Source: an uncultured Lachnospiraceae bacterium (GTDB lineage Bacteria > Bacillota > Clostridia > Lachnospirales > Lachnospiraceae). From it: 64,000 nt of DNA. The stretch spans positions 62,001-126,000 of the forward strand of contig CAJUSK010000011.1 in NCBI GenBank assembly GCA_910589075.1, read 5' to 3'. Within the stretch, counting starts at the first letter, position 1; the number at the start of each line of letters is the position of its first letter. Below the pieces are notes generated by a model. The model had not been told where the DNA came from, searched no databases, and saw only the letters and a program-made list of their open reading frames with translations. Position numbers and translations under genes: made by a program. This document shows positions 1 through 9,224 of the stretch, piece by piece.

Positions 1-2
1 AG

Positions 3-98
3 CAACCGTATAGCGATGTGGTCATATTCGGGCCGCCCGACAGTGAAGCCGGTGAATATGCGGAAAAAAATAATATTTCTTATGTAAGCGTCGATTAG
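3..98 (+). CDS. C-terminal fragment of an unidentified protein
   Basis: An open frame runs in from the left edge and stops at TAG 96-98, giving the last 31 residues of a protein whose start lies outside the window. The translation is protein-like (it contains DVVIFGPPDSE and ends YVSVD) and the other two forward frames are less convincing. No domain is recognisable in so short a piece. The next gene starts 46 bp downstream with its own ribosome-binding site, so the two could share a transcript. Confidence 0.5.
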   Translation, partial: QPYSDVVIFGPPDSEAGEYAEKNNISYVSVD

Positions 99-144
99 AG
101 CATTGCTTTTTTGGAACCCTGACAGATAAATGAGGAGGAACATG

Positions 145-1692
145 ATGATTTGTCCAAAATGTAGTAAACATAATTCAGACAAAGCGAAATTCTGCAGTGG
201 ATGCGGAACCAGGCTGGCAATAGACCCTGTTGAAACTGTCAGGGAACCGGACGTATCGTTTTGTGGCAACTGCGGAAAACCGCTCAAACCTGGTGCCAAA
301 TTCTGTGTATTCTGCGGCGCTGCCACAACAAAGGCAGAAGCATACAGAGCACAGGAAAACGAAAAAGAGGAAACGCCGGAAATTCTGCCCGCCTCTACAG
401 GCAAAGATTACTCCACCACTGTATTATTGCATAAAGAAAAAGACCATGCCGAAGAAGAGGCCACAGTGCTTATGACGGACACGCCTGCATTACCGGCAAT
501 ACACCGGGCAGAGACAGCCGTTGGCGGGTATCTGCCGCCAGACAGCGGTGAAGCGCCGCGTGGTGGCCGCCGGACCGGAAACGGTAATGGAAACAGGACT
601 GTTATGATTGTGCTGTTGGCGGCGGCCGGGTGCTTGTTGGCAGCGGCTTTTGTGGCAGCATGTATCTATCTGGTGCCGCGCCTGGGCGGCGGTGATAAAT
701 CCAGCGATGTGGTGGATGAAGGCAGCGCTGAGACAGCCGCAGGGGAAGCGGAGACGGAAGCGGCAGTGGATATTGTAAAAGAGGAGATACCAAAGGAAGT
801 GCTGGAGACGTTGGAGACACGGATCGGGCAGGGTGCGGAGGCGCTGGAAGACGGTAATTATGAAGCCGAAACCGGTTGTATGGCAATTTTGGAAACAGTC
901 ATGGAAGACTGCGTGGAATTTGCGGATCAGTACAAAAAATCAGATGCGTTGCAAGAACTGGCCGCTGACGCTTATGCAGATTATACAGAGGCTATTTTAG
1001 GGCAGGTAGCTCTTTTATTTGGACAGGATGTGCGCCCGGAGCTGTATGAACAGATGGAAAGCGATCTGAACGCGGGACTGGAGCAGGCTGAAAAACTCAG
1101 AAATGCAGGTTTTGAAATTGATACGGATATGCTGGATGAAAAGCTGGCTTCTCTGGAAAGTGATTACGCGAACCGGTATATTGAGCGATTTAATACGTTT
1201 ACGGAAGGGGAGAACTGGTCCCGGACGGAAAGCTGGGATCTGATGAACGATGCCGAAAGTATCGGATTGGTTGACTATGGCAATATGGATGACCCGATCA
1301 CACAGCGCTATGCATATGCGCTGGCACGTGTTACATTAAAAACAGTGGAAACCGGTCTGAATGATGGAAGCATGGACTATGAAGATGCAGTGGAGGAATT
1401 GGCTGCGGTTTTAAAGGACAGTGATTACAACCTGCTTTTGATGTATGAGCTGGCAAATTGTCTGAGTCATGCCGGTGCAAACGAGGAAGCGGAGCAGATG
1501 TATGGATATGCAGATGAAATTATAACGCATATTTATGAAACCCAGGGAATTCATGTGGGGACAGATTTTCCATTGGACCATTTCTGGAGTTTTAATGAAT
1601 TTGAAGAAGAATATTCTGTAGACAGCCAAAACGGACTGACGAAAAGCAATCACGAGTGGATTCGGGATTACATGGGCCAGAGAATAGGGTAA
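145..1692 (+). CDS. double zinc-ribbon membrane protein, unknown role
   Basis: A 515-aa protein. Two zinc ribbons sit in the first 60 residues: CPKC...CSGCG and CGNC...CVFCG, each a pair of CxxC knuckles. An acidic linker and one hydrophobic segment follow at about residues 152-176. The C-terminal ~330 residues are Glu-rich, probably helical and predicted to lie outside the membrane. An AGGAGG at 133-138 favours ATG 145 (MICPKC), typical of such ribbons, over ATG 130, which lies upstream of that site. The next gene follows 13 bp later. Ribbon-TM-ectodomain proteins are common in clostridia, but I recognise no specific function. Confidence 0.75.
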   Translation: MICPKCSKHNSDKAKFCSGCGTRLAIDPVETVREPDVSFCGNCGKPLKPGAKFCVFCGAATTKAEAYRAQENEKEETPEILPASTGKDYSTTVLLHKEKDHAEEEATVLMTDTPALPAIHRAETAVGGYLPPDSGEAPRGGRRTGNGNGNRTVMIVLLAAAGCLLAAAFVAACIYLVPRLGGGDKSSDVVDEGSAETAAGEAETEAAVDIVKEEIPKEVLETLETRIGQGAEALEDGNYEAETGCMAILETVMEDCVEFADQYKKSDALQELAADAYADYTEAILGQVALLFGQDVRPELYEQMESDLNAGLEQAEKLRNAGFEIDTDMLDEKLASLESDYANRYIERFNTFTEGENWSRTESWDLMNDAESIGLVDYGNMDDPITQRYAYALARVTLKTVETGLNDGSMDYEDAVEELAAVLKDSDYNLLLMYELANCLSHAGANEEAEQMYGYADEIITHIYETQGIHVGTDFPLDHFWSFNEFEEEYSVDSQNGLTKSNHEWIRDYMGQRIG

Positions 1693-1705
1693 AAGGGAAA
1701 AATCC

Positions 1706-2815
1706 ATGAAAAAAAACAGAAGAAGCGATACGAACCATTTGGGCAGAAATCTGATTCTGGGGTTTACTGTGCTGGCACTGCTGCTCACGGTTGTGTATGA
1801 AATCCTTTGGATGCGGGATGGGAGGAAACAGGCAAGCGATGCTGTGGCAGAGGTGGAAGAAGAAAAAGAGCCGGAAACAGAAGTGACAAAGCCGCCGGCG
1901 GAAGAAACCGAAGAAGCGCCGGAAACGGAATATGAGCCTTCCTCTTATCCGTTTCTGACAGAAGAGGTAAAAGTGGAGATACGGGGGCTGTCCAGAGCCT
2001 ATACCATTGCCTGGGTCAGTGATCTGCACCTGATTACAGACAAAGAAGCGACTGACGATATTCTGGAGACGGATTTGGAAACCATTCGGGAACGCTATGA
2101 AACGTTGTCAGTGACGGAGGATGGGGTATATGGGGAAGAGCTGTGGCCGGAGATTGTCCGATTTTTAAATCATGGCCATTATGACGGCATTATTTTTGGC
2201 GGCGACATGATGGATTATTGCAGCCAGTCCAATATGGAGGCTTTTCTGAAAGGCTTCCGCGCTTTAAATCCGGATGTGCCGGTACTTTACCTGCGTGCGG
2301 ACCATGACTATGGTTTCTGGTATGGCGGTGACGGCGTTACAGAAGCTTCGACCCAGGAAATGCACAAAGCCGTGGACGGCGATGATATAGAACAAAAATA
2401 TCTGAATTTTAATGATGAATTTATGGTCATCGGTGTGAATGCTTCCACGAAAAATCTTCCGGGAGAGGAAATGCGGATTATCCGTGAACAGATGGAAACG
2501 GGTATACCGGTGATTCTTGCAACCCATGTTCCCTTTTCTTCCATGATTGAGGAACAGGAGGCAGATCTGGAAGCGCTGTCCATGGAAGTCCGGAATAAAA
2601 TTTATTACTGGGGCGGCCCGGATTATCAGCCCAATGAAGTGACACAGGAGCTGCTGGATAAAATTTACTGGGAACACACACCTGTAAAACAGGTCCTGTC
2701 CGGGCATCTTCATGCGTGCTGGGACGGCATGCTGACGGAAAAAGTGCCCCAGCATATATTTACGCCGGCTTTTCAGGGGGTAATCGGAATCGTACGGGTT
2801 GTACCAAAAGAGTAA
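1706..2815 (+). CDS. membrane-anchored calcineurin-like metallophosphoesterase
   Basis: A 369-aa protein with an N-terminal membrane anchor (about residues 13-35) and a Glu-rich, Pro-containing linker. The phosphoesterase domain starts near residue 98. Metal-binding motifs appear in family order: SDLHL (~106), GGDMMD (~165), RADHD (~196), THVPF (~272) and SGHLHACW (~331). The third motif is normally GNH(D/E); here the Asn position is changed, so substrate or metal use may differ. The active site should face outside. It lies in an operon with zinc-ribbon and secreted proteins; the substrate cannot be told. Confidence 0.8.
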   Translation: MKKNRRSDTNHLGRNLILGFTVLALLLTVVYEILWMRDGRKQASDAVAEVEEEKEPETEVTKPPAEETEEAPETEYEPSSYPFLTEEVKVEIRGLSRAYTIAWVSDLHLITDKEATDDILETDLETIRERYETLSVTEDGVYGEELWPEIVRFLNHGHYDGIIFGGDMMDYCSQSNMEAFLKGFRALNPDVPVLYLRADHDYGFWYGGDGVTEASTQEMHKAVDGDDIEQKYLNFNDEFMVIGVNASTKNLPGEEMRIIREQMETGIPVILATHVPFSSMIEEQEADLEALSMEVRNKIYYWGGPDYQPNEVTQELLDKIYWEHTPVKQVLSGHLHACWDGMLTEKVPQHIFTPAFQGVIGIVRVVPKE

Positions 2816-2834
2816 GAAACAGGAGTGACTCAGC

Positions 2835-3989
2835 ATGGGGCGGATGAACAAAGGGAGCAGCGTGTTAGGACTGGGAATCCGGGTACTGGCGGGCGTCTGT
2901 ATCTGGGGGAGTTTGGCGTATGCGGAAGAGACGGAGACACTGCCGGTTGCCCCGGGAGAACAGCAGGGGTCGGAGATATTGCCGGGTGTCCCGGAAGAAC
3001 AGCCGGAGGCGGAGACATTATCGGATGTCCCGGCAGATCAGCCGGAGGCAGTGGCCATGCCCGCCACTTCCGAAATTTATATTCCGGATCCGCCAAGGCG
3101 TGCGGTGCGATTGCCGGTGAGCGATATATCGTATGAAAATCCGGTGAATCCTTACGACAGACTGAAAGTGCCGGCACAGATTGTCCGCATTGGGGACTGG
3201 TATTTTATTACGGACTGTTACCATAATCAGGTACTTTATACCGCAGGCATGGGAACCGCTGTAAAAGACTGGAAAGTCATGGCCACAGATGTGGAGCAGC
3301 CCCATGGGATTGCAGGGGACGGCCAGGTTTATCTGGTGCTGGATACGGAAAATGACCGTGTACTGGTTTTTGAGTGGAAGAAAGGGCGGTTTCAGAACAC
3401 GCAGAGACTGGACGGTATGGGGAGGAGACCCCATTATATTGTGTATGACGAGCCTACGGAATCTTTTTTTATCTGGAGTTCTTTAACCGGTGAAATGTAT
3501 ATTGTAAAAAAAGAGCCGGAATCGGGCGTTATGTATCTGGCTGAAATCCGAAAAATCAAAGAGCTGGATGGGTTTTATGTCCGTTCTTTTACTATCATGG
3601 GGGATCAGATTCTGTTTCCCTCCGGTAACAACTGTTACATAACCCTGGCTGACAAACATACGCTGGAAGTACAGGCCAGATTTCCTGTAACCGGAGAAGT
3701 TTCCGGCATGGCGTGTATCATCCCGGCAGGGGGATATTTTTACATGACGGTTTCCAGTGATCTGAATTATAACCAGAATGCGGCAACCATGATACGAAGT
3801 TCCAATCTGCTTTTGATGGCCCAGGGTATCTACGAGAATGTATATTCCGCTTTCCCGGAAAAAGGGATTCCCTATTACATAAATCATATGAACGGTGCAT
3901 ATTATATGACCAGCGCCGGAACCAGACATACCGTCTGGAGATTTCAGGTGACAGATGAGGGAATTCAGGATGTGAGGGCGATCTATTGA
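2835..3989 (+). CDS. secreted propeller-like protein
   Basis: A 384-aa protein with an N-terminal signal sequence ending near LAYA (about residue 29). Next comes a low-complexity spacer with three near-copies of a short Pro/Glu-rich unit (PGEQQ, PEEQPEAE, PADQPEA). The rest shows repeated short beta-strand patterns like NHL or beta-propeller blades, for example an FITDCYHNQVLY strand pair followed by LDTENDRVLVFEW. AGGAG at 2820-2825 supports ATG 2835. The preceding gene ends 19 bp upstream. Possible roles are ligand binding or scaffolding at the cell surface; no enzymatic motif is visible. Confidence 0.65.
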   Translation: MGRMNKGSSVLGLGIRVLAGVCIWGSLAYAEETETLPVAPGEQQGSEILPGVPEEQPEAETLSDVPADQPEAVAMPATSEIYIPDPPRRAVRLPVSDISYENPVNPYDRLKVPAQIVRIGDWYFITDCYHNQVLYTAGMGTAVKDWKVMATDVEQPHGIAGDGQVYLVLDTENDRVLVFEWKKGRFQNTQRLDGMGRRPHYIVYDEPTESFFIWSSLTGEMYIVKKEPESGVMYLAEIRKIKELDGFYVRSFTIMGDQILFPSGNNCYITLADKHTLEVQARFPVTGEVSGMACIIPAGGYFYMTVSSDLNYNQNAATMIRSSNLLLMAQGIYENVYSAFPEKGIPYYINHMNGAYYMTSAGTRHTVWRFQVTDEGIQDVRAIY

Positions 3990-4045
3990 ACAGAGATTCC
4001 AGGGAATGGCAGAATCCCGGTTATCCATACAAAGGAGGAGACAGT

Positions 4046-6160
4046 ATGTTTTGTGAAGAATGTGGCACGCAGCTTGAGGAAGGGATGCTCTTTTGCCCGA
4101 ACTGTGGTATGAAAGTGGAAAATGAACCTGTGCCAAAGCTTTTGGAGGAATCGGCAGGGACGGCCGGGGCGCTTGAAAATGCCGTATATCGGGAGATAAA
4201 GGCAGAGGAGGTGGATACGGTACGGGAAGAGCCCTCGGCAGACGATGTATTTACGAAAGCGGTATTCTGCCCCCACTGTGGCGCAGTCAATCACGGTGAT
4301 GATCCTTTCTGCGCGAACTGCGGCGGTGCTTTGGGGGACTCTGAACCGTCGGCCTCTGCTCCTGCCCGGAAGAGAAAAAATGTTCTGGCGCTGGGCAGTG
4401 CCATTGCAGCTGTGTTTGTCGCCCTGGCACTGATTGGCAGCCTGTTTTTGTTCAGAGGAACCGGCAGCCCGGATGAAATCTATTATATTAAAGATTCTGC
4501 ACTTTGCAGGTCTTCCCTGAAAAAAGTGGAACCTCAGGAGCTGGATGAAGATTTACTGGATGACGAAGTGGAGGCGATCTCTACTTACATCGGAATGCAA
4601 TATTCGGAAAATAAACAATATCTGTTTTACTTTCATATTGAAAATGATGGTGATCGGGCGCTTTATTATATTGATACAAAAGATAAAAAAGGTGAGCCAC
4701 AGAAGATTGATTCCGGCGTTCAGAACAGTTTCTATGAGGTTACCCCGGATAACCGGGTGATTTACTGTAAAAATGATAATCTGTACATACATGATCTGCA
4801 GGATAAAGAAAAGGTGGCGTCGGATGTGGGCCGTTTCCTGGTATCACAGGATGGCAGTACGGTGGTATGGTTTACACAGGAAGACGACCGGATGTATGTG
4901 CAGGATACCGATTTGAAGAATGACCGGGAAAAAATTGATTCCGAAGTGAATTGGATTTACTTTTACAGCGAGGACCTGGATTATATCGTGTATGGAAAGG
5001 GAGATTCTCTGTATTTGCTGGAAAATCTGAGCGACCGGGAAAAAATTGATTCGGATGTACTGGATGTGGTTACTACAGTATGTGATAACGATACCGTTCG
5101 TATTCTGTATCAGAAGAGCGAATCATCCAAGACATCCATGTGGGATTTTATTGAAGACGATCTGTCGGGAGACGCCGACATGGAAATGCCCAATGAGCAG
5201 GATTATCAGACAACCAGTATTCGGAAAAGCTGGGGAAGAACGTATGAAGTGGTGGAAACATCCGATGAATACTATGAAAAGTTGAATGAATATTATGATA
5301 AACAGAGCCGTGACAGTATGCGTGAGACTTTGAAACAGATGCCGGCGCCCATGGAAGGAGGCAGTCTGGAATTGTACGACTCTGCATCGGATGAAACCAC
5401 AACTTTGGCGGAAGGCTGGCTGGGCAATCTGATGAGCTGTGCCGATATGGGTGAAAACACAGTGGCCATCTATTCCCTGGTGGAAGAAGATGACGTATCT
5501 GGCCCCAGGTTTTCTGAAATCGTTGAGAAGGGTATTTCTGAGGCAGATGAGGGCCTGAACCGGTCTTTGGAGGAGAACCGGAGATTGTATCTGGCGGTGG
5601 GTGAGAATGTGGCTGAGATTTTGGATGAAGAGCAGACTGTGAAAGAAATAGCGGGTGATGGTGAAACCCTGTATGTAGTTGTCTCAGAACAGGACGGGGA
5701 GGAAGAACCCGTATATGAAATCGGTGAATTGTCACTGGATGCTTCTGATCTGGGAAATTATACCTGCCTGTATGAAGATGCCTGGAGCATTCTGTCCTGT
5801 GAGAATGGAAATCTGGTGTATTGCGGAGAATTTGATCCAGAGCATCAAAGCTGTGATTTATATATTGGTGACAATAAAGTGGATTCCGATGTACATACAT
5901 ATTCTGTACGGTGCGAGGAAAACGGACATATTATTTACTATACGGACCGGGAGGATGATATTGGGACACTGAAATTGTACGATGGCAAAGAAACGAAAAA
6001 GATTGCTGACGATACGAGATCTGCCTTGTATTTCGATGACCGGAAAATAGCGGTACTGGTGGATTTCAGCTCCAAACACAACCGGGGCGATCTGAAACTG
6101 TACAACGGAAAAGAACTGATCAAGATTGATACAGATGTTTCCAGAATCATTATGCTATAA
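4046..6160 (+). CDS. zinc-ribbon membrane protein with beta-propeller-like ectodomain
   Basis: A 704-aa protein. It begins with a zinc ribbon (CEEC...CPNC), then an acidic stretch, a second ribbon (CPHC...CANC, about residues 74-95) and one membrane segment (about 113-132). The ~570-residue remainder contains recurring blades built around KIDSxV or KVxSDV followed by strand-turn-strand, seen at least six times and again at the extreme C-terminus. ATG 4046 is preceded by AAAGGAGGAG; a frame-compatible TTG at 3986 overlaps the previous gene and lacks such a site. Architecture matches the first gene of this operon, suggesting a shared envelope function. No enzyme motif is seen. Confidence 0.75.
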   Translation: MFCEECGTQLEEGMLFCPNCGMKVENEPVPKLLEESAGTAGALENAVYREIKAEEVDTVREEPSADDVFTKAVFCPHCGAVNHGDDPFCANCGGALGDSEPSASAPARKRKNVLALGSAIAAVFVALALIGSLFLFRGTGSPDEIYYIKDSALCRSSLKKVEPQELDEDLLDDEVEAISTYIGMQYSENKQYLFYFHIENDGDRALYYIDTKDKKGEPQKIDSGVQNSFYEVTPDNRVIYCKNDNLYIHDLQDKEKVASDVGRFLVSQDGSTVVWFTQEDDRMYVQDTDLKNDREKIDSEVNWIYFYSEDLDYIVYGKGDSLYLLENLSDREKIDSDVLDVVTTVCDNDTVRILYQKSESSKTSMWDFIEDDLSGDADMEMPNEQDYQTTSIRKSWGRTYEVVETSDEYYEKLNEYYDKQSRDSMRETLKQMPAPMEGGSLELYDSASDETTTLAEGWLGNLMSCADMGENTVAIYSLVEEDDVSGPRFSEIVEKGISEADEGLNRSLEENRRLYLAVGENVAEILDEEQTVKEIAGDGETLYVVVSEQDGEEEPVYEIGELSLDASDLGNYTCLYEDAWSILSCENGNLVYCGEFDPEHQSCDLYIGDNKVDSDVHTYSVRCEENGHIIYYTDREDDIGTLKLYDGKETKKIADDTRSALYFDDRKIAVLVDFSSKHNRGDLKLYNGKELIKIDTDVSRIIML

Positions 6161-6179
6161 CAAGAAACCAAAGCCTGAC

Positions 6180-6203
6180 GGGCAGCAGTATTTTATCTGC
6201 TGC
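6180..6203 (-). terminator. hairpin at the end of the LacI-type gene
   Basis: Inverted repeat GGGCAGCAG / CTGCTGCCC with an 6-nt loop; the lacI-type stop codon lies in the loop. On the minus strand the stem is followed by a moderately T-rich stretch. It separates two converging genes. Confidence 0.5.
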
Positions 6204-7209
6204 CCGCAGTGCTTCGTGTACTGTCCCGTTCTATCAATGTAACCGGAAGCATAATTCCGGGTTCCACATTCTGCTTTTTCTTCAGCGCATGGAGCGCATC
6301 CAGAGCGATTCTGGCACGCAGGGACACATCCTGCCTGACTGAGGTCAGTGTGGGGGATACCAGTGTGCACAGCGGCGTATCATCGAATCCGGCGACGGAA
6401 ATATCACCGGGGACGGAAATTCCCTGTTCCTTCAGAAAATGCATCAGATCAAGAGCATAATAGTCAGAAACGGCGAAAACAGCCGAATAACTGCGCAGCG
6501 CATTCAAATGTTCCAGATAAAACTGCCTTCGCAACGTTTTTTTCATGGGAATCAGCATAAAATCCCCAATCCCCGGATACAATCCCTCACGAAAACCTTC
6601 ATAACGTTCCTTGTCCATACAATCCTGATTGTCGGAAATGCAAAGGGCGCGGCAATGGCCGGTCTGCCTGAAGAAGGCGCCCACCTGGTGACCGCCGTTA
6701 TAGTTGTCGATGGTGATATTATAGATACGGTGGGATGTTTCAAAATATCCGTCATATACCACAAAGGGAATGCGCATATGATTCCGCAGATAGGTAAAAT
6801 CCTGTCTGCAAAAACCGAGAAGCACCAGTCCGTCCAGATTCCACATGGAGGCAAATCTGATAATTTCTTCCGTATCACGGGTTTTTTTAACCATCATAAA
6901 TTGGTTCCGCTTTTCGATTTCCGCAGAGAGATGATTCAGAGACGAGGCGATAAATACATCTTCCAGTGTATGGGCTTCATATTTTTCGTGGTCGTTTACA
7001 ACCACGCCGATGATTTTTGAATCGTTTCGCGCCAGCAGGATTCCTGCCATACTGGGAATATACTGCCGTTCCTCCAGCAGGGCCTGTACTTTCTGTACAG
7101 TCCGGTCGGATACTTTTTTTGTTTTTCCATGCAGGACATTTGAAACAGTTGCGGTACTCAGTCCCAACTCCTGCGCAATATCACTGATTGTAACTCTTTT
7201 TTCTTCCAT
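6193..7209 (-). CDS. LacI/GalR-family transcriptional regulator
   Basis: A 338-aa protein, normal length for the family. The N-terminus is a classic LacI helix-turn-helix and hinge (TISDIAQELGLSTATVSNVLHGK, then VSDRTV and YIPS). The remaining ~270 residues are a periplasmic-binding-protein-like effector domain, with SVAGFDDTPL near residue 273 and a C-terminal RDST typical of sugar-responsive members. No sugar operon is adjacent, so the effector and targets are unknown. It is divergent from the sigma-factor pair; a promoter is proposed at 7305-7333. Confidence 0.9.
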   Translation of the reverse strand: MEEKRVTISDIAQELGLSTATVSNVLHGKTKKVSDRTVQKVQALLEERQYIPSMAGILLARNDSKIIGVVVNDHEKYEAHTLEDVFIASSLNHLSAEIEKRNQFMMVKKTRDTEEIIRFASMWNLDGLVLLGFCRQDFTYLRNHMRIPFVVYDGYFETSHRIYNITIDNYNGGHQVGAFFRQTGHCRALCISDNQDCMDKERYEGFREGLYPGIGDFMLIPMKKTLRRQFYLEHLNALRSYSAVFAVSDYYALDLMHFLKEQGISVPGDISVAGFDDTPLCTLVSPTLTSVRQDVSLRARIALDALHALKKKQNVEPGIMLPVTLIERDSTRSTAGSR

Positions 7210-7304
7210 TTGATTCTTCCATATGTAAATACCCCAAAGTGGATACCGGCGCCCGAATCAATAGGGCCTGAGTTTTTATCCCTGGGATAGCTGATTTTGA
7301 CATT

Positions 7305-7333
7305 ATTATACTGTATCTGGATTGAGAAAACAA
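7305..7333 (-). promoter_or_regulatory. sigma-A-type promoter for the LacI-type gene
   Basis: On the minus strand TTGTTT (7333-7328) and TATAAT (7310-7305) are separated by 17 bp, about 95 bp upstream of the start codon. Pattern match only. Confidence 0.5.
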
Positions 7334-7360
7334 AACAGATTTGAATATTTTCGAATTTTT

Positions 7361-7390
7361 TGAAACTTTTCCTGTGTCTTCAGGGTCTAA
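7361..7390 (+). promoter_or_regulatory. ECF-type promoter, probably autoregulatory
   Basis: TGAAAC (7361-7366), a 17-bp spacer and GGTCTAA (7384-7390) resemble ECF sigma promoters (TGAAAC / CGTCTAA). It lies about 40 bp before the sigma-factor start codon, as expected if the sigma factor transcribes its own operon. Confidence 0.55.
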
Positions 7391-7428
7391 TCAACAAAGG
7401 TGCATAAGAAGGGAGGTACAAACTGCAT

Positions 7429-7908
7429 ATGAGATCTGAAAAAAGTACCATGACAGCGTATGTGGAACAGATACTGTTGTCGGAATATAACAGATATTTC
7501 CGGCTGGCCATGAGTTTTGTACACAATGAGGCGGACGCAGCAGATATTGTACAAAGCGGCGCATATAAGGCAATCAGAGGGAGCCGTGCTCTTAGAAAAC
7601 AGGAACATGCAGGAACCTGGATTTACAGGATTATGTTGAATGAGATATTCCGTTTTCATAAGCCGGGTCATTTCGTTGCCCTGGATGAGATACCCGAAAC
7701 CGGTTATGAGGACAGGTATGAAAACTTTGATTTAAAAAAGGCATTGGATTCCCTGCCGGCGAAAGAGAAGGCAGTGGTGGAACTGCGGTATTTTGAAGAT
7801 TTGAAACTGGAAGAAATAGCGGAGATCTTGCAGGAGAATGTCAGCACAGTGAAAAGCCGGCTGTACCGGAGCATGAAAAAGCTGCGGGTTGAGCTGGAGG
7901 AGGCGTGA
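7429..7908 (+). CDS. ECF-type sigma factor (SigV-like)
   Basis: A 159-aa protein of typical ECF length. Region 2 covers about residues 12-75 (FRLAMSFVHNEADAADIVQ...TWIYRIMLNEI). Region 4 covers about 100-155 (ALDSLPAKEKAVVELRYFEDLKLEEIAEIL, then VSTVKSRLYRSMKKL). A GGGAGGT site lies just before ATG 7429. The next gene encodes an RsiV-like membrane protein, the standard sigma/anti-sigma arrangement. By analogy with SigV it may respond to envelope stress such as lysozyme. A TGAAAC-type promoter upstream suggests positive autoregulation. Confidence 0.9.
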   Translation: MRSEKSTMTAYVEQILLSEYNRYFRLAMSFVHNEADAADIVQSGAYKAIRGSRALRKQEHAGTWIYRIMLNEIFRFHKPGHFVALDEIPETGYEDRYENFDLKKALDSLPAKEKAVVELRYFEDLKLEEIAEILQENVSTVKSRLYRSMKKLRVELEEA

Positions 7909-7961
7909 GCGCCCGGACGGGCGGCTATGGCTGTTGCGGGCAACCGGAAAGGAGAAAGCGT

Positions 7962-8861
7962 ATGGAACATAAAAATCTGGAAGAACTGAGAAAAGAATAT
8001 GAAACAGTGTCCATGCCAATGGAGCATGTTGAGAAGATGAAGGAGGAGATTATGCGGGGAAAAAGAGACGGAAAACGCCGGATGAACGTGATCATTGCGG
8101 CCAGATGGGCGGCCGCGGCCGTGGCAACATTTATGATTTTGCCCAATACATCGGCAGGAGTGGCTCACGCCATGAGCAGTATTCCTGTCATAGGCAGACT
8201 GGTGGAAGCAGTAACCTTCCGGGATTATCAATATGAGGATGAAAGACATTATGCGGATGTGGAAGTGCCGGAACTGATTGTAAAAGAGAATGTGACAGCC
8301 CAGACTGAGGACGCAGAGCAGGAAGAGACACTGCAAAAAACAACGGAGGAAATTAACCGGGAAATTGAAGAGATTACAGAGCAGATTATTTCCGAGTTCC
8401 AGGAAGGATTGAAATTAGAAGAAGGCTATCAGGATATTATGGTAAAACATGAAGTCATGCGCACGACGGATTTGTATTTTACGCTGAAACTGATCTGCTA
8501 TCAGGCTTCAGGAAGCGGCGCTGAGTGGAATTATTTCTATACCATTGACCTGCAGACCGGAGAGCGGATGGCGCTGAAAGATCTGTTTGCAGAAGGAGCG
8601 GATTACAGGACAATGATCAGTGATGAAATTAAGAAACAGATGAAGGAGCAGATGGCCGGGGATGAAAATGTGATTTACTGGCTGGACAATGAAGAGATGG
8701 AGGAATGGAATTTCCAACAGATTCCCGAAGACGCGTCATTTTACGTGAACGAAAACGATGATGTGGTGATTGCATTTAATGAGGGGGATGTGGCGCCTAT
8801 GTATATGGGATGCGTGGAGTTTGTCATTCCAAAGGATGTGTTGCAGGAGATCAGGAAATAA
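7962..8861 (+). CDS. RsiV-like anti-sigma factor, DUF3298 ectodomain
   Basis: A 299-aa protein. A short cytoplasmic N-terminus (about 45 residues) presumably binds the sigma factor and carries no zinc motif. One membrane segment follows at about 47-64, then an AHAMSSIPVIGRLVEAVTF stretch characteristic of RsiV proteins. The C-terminal half matches DUF3298/RsiV (YTIDLQTGE, LKDLF, FYVNENDDVVIAFNEGDVAPMYMG, FVIP). In Bacillus RsiV the ectodomain binds lysozyme, triggering proteolysis and sigma release; that is inference here. An AAAGGAG before ATG 7962 supports this start over an earlier GTG overlapping the sigma gene. Confidence 0.85.
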   Translation: MEHKNLEELRKEYETVSMPMEHVEKMKEEIMRGKRDGKRRMNVIIAARWAAAAVATFMILPNTSAGVAHAMSSIPVIGRLVEAVTFRDYQYEDERHYADVEVPELIVKENVTAQTEDAEQEETLQKTTEEINREIEEITEQIISEFQEGLKLEEGYQDIMVKHEVMRTTDLYFTLKLICYQASGSGAEWNYFYTIDLQTGERMALKDLFAEGADYRTMISDEIKKQMKEQMAGDENVIYWLDNEEMEEWNFQQIPEDASFYVNENDDVVIAFNEGDVAPMYMGCVEFVIPKDVLQEIRK

Positions 8862-9053
8862 GATCTTTGAAAAATTTCAAAAATCGTTTATAGGTATTGT
8901 GAACATTTTGGAATGCCGGGTGTGGAGTTCGCGCTTACTGCGGACTCCGCAGATGGACGAAACGACGCTTCGCGTGCTCTGGGTGCCATATCATAGCGCC
9001 ATGCTCGGCAGTATGGGAACAGACCGTTTTATGTATTTTTTTGAAAAAATCAG

Positions 9054-9082
9054 TTGACTTTTCAATTTGTATTTGGTAATAT
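9054..9082 (+). promoter_or_regulatory. promoter of the tRNA-Gly pair
   Basis: TTGACT (9054-9059), a 17-bp spacer, then TAATAT (9077-9082), 39 bp upstream of the first tRNA. The preceding 190 bp (8862-9050) hold no gene that I can see. Confidence 0.65.
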
Positions 9083-9121
9083 AAGTAATGTGCTCATGAG
9101 GAATTCCTGAGAGCGCGTACT

Positions 9122-9192
9122 GCGGGTGTAGTTCAATGGTAGAACACCAGCCTTCCAAGCTGGATACGTGGGTTCGATTCCCATCACCCGCT
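9122..9192 (+). tRNA. tRNA-Gly (TCC)
   Basis: A 71-nt cloverleaf. The acceptor stem is GCGGGTG (9122-9128) with CACCCGC (9185-9191), discriminator T 9192. The anticodon stem CCAGC/GCTGG encloses loop CTTCCAA (anticodon TCC). The T arm contains GGTTCGATTCC. CCA is not encoded. Confidence 0.95.
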
Positions 9193-9224
9193 GATTCAGG
9201 ATAATACAATTTGGAGTTATACAT

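Noticed and set aside
8900..8970. Hairpin-like GGAGT...ACTCC segment after the anti-sigma gene
   Set aside because: Short stem and no T run; not enough to call a terminator or an RNA.
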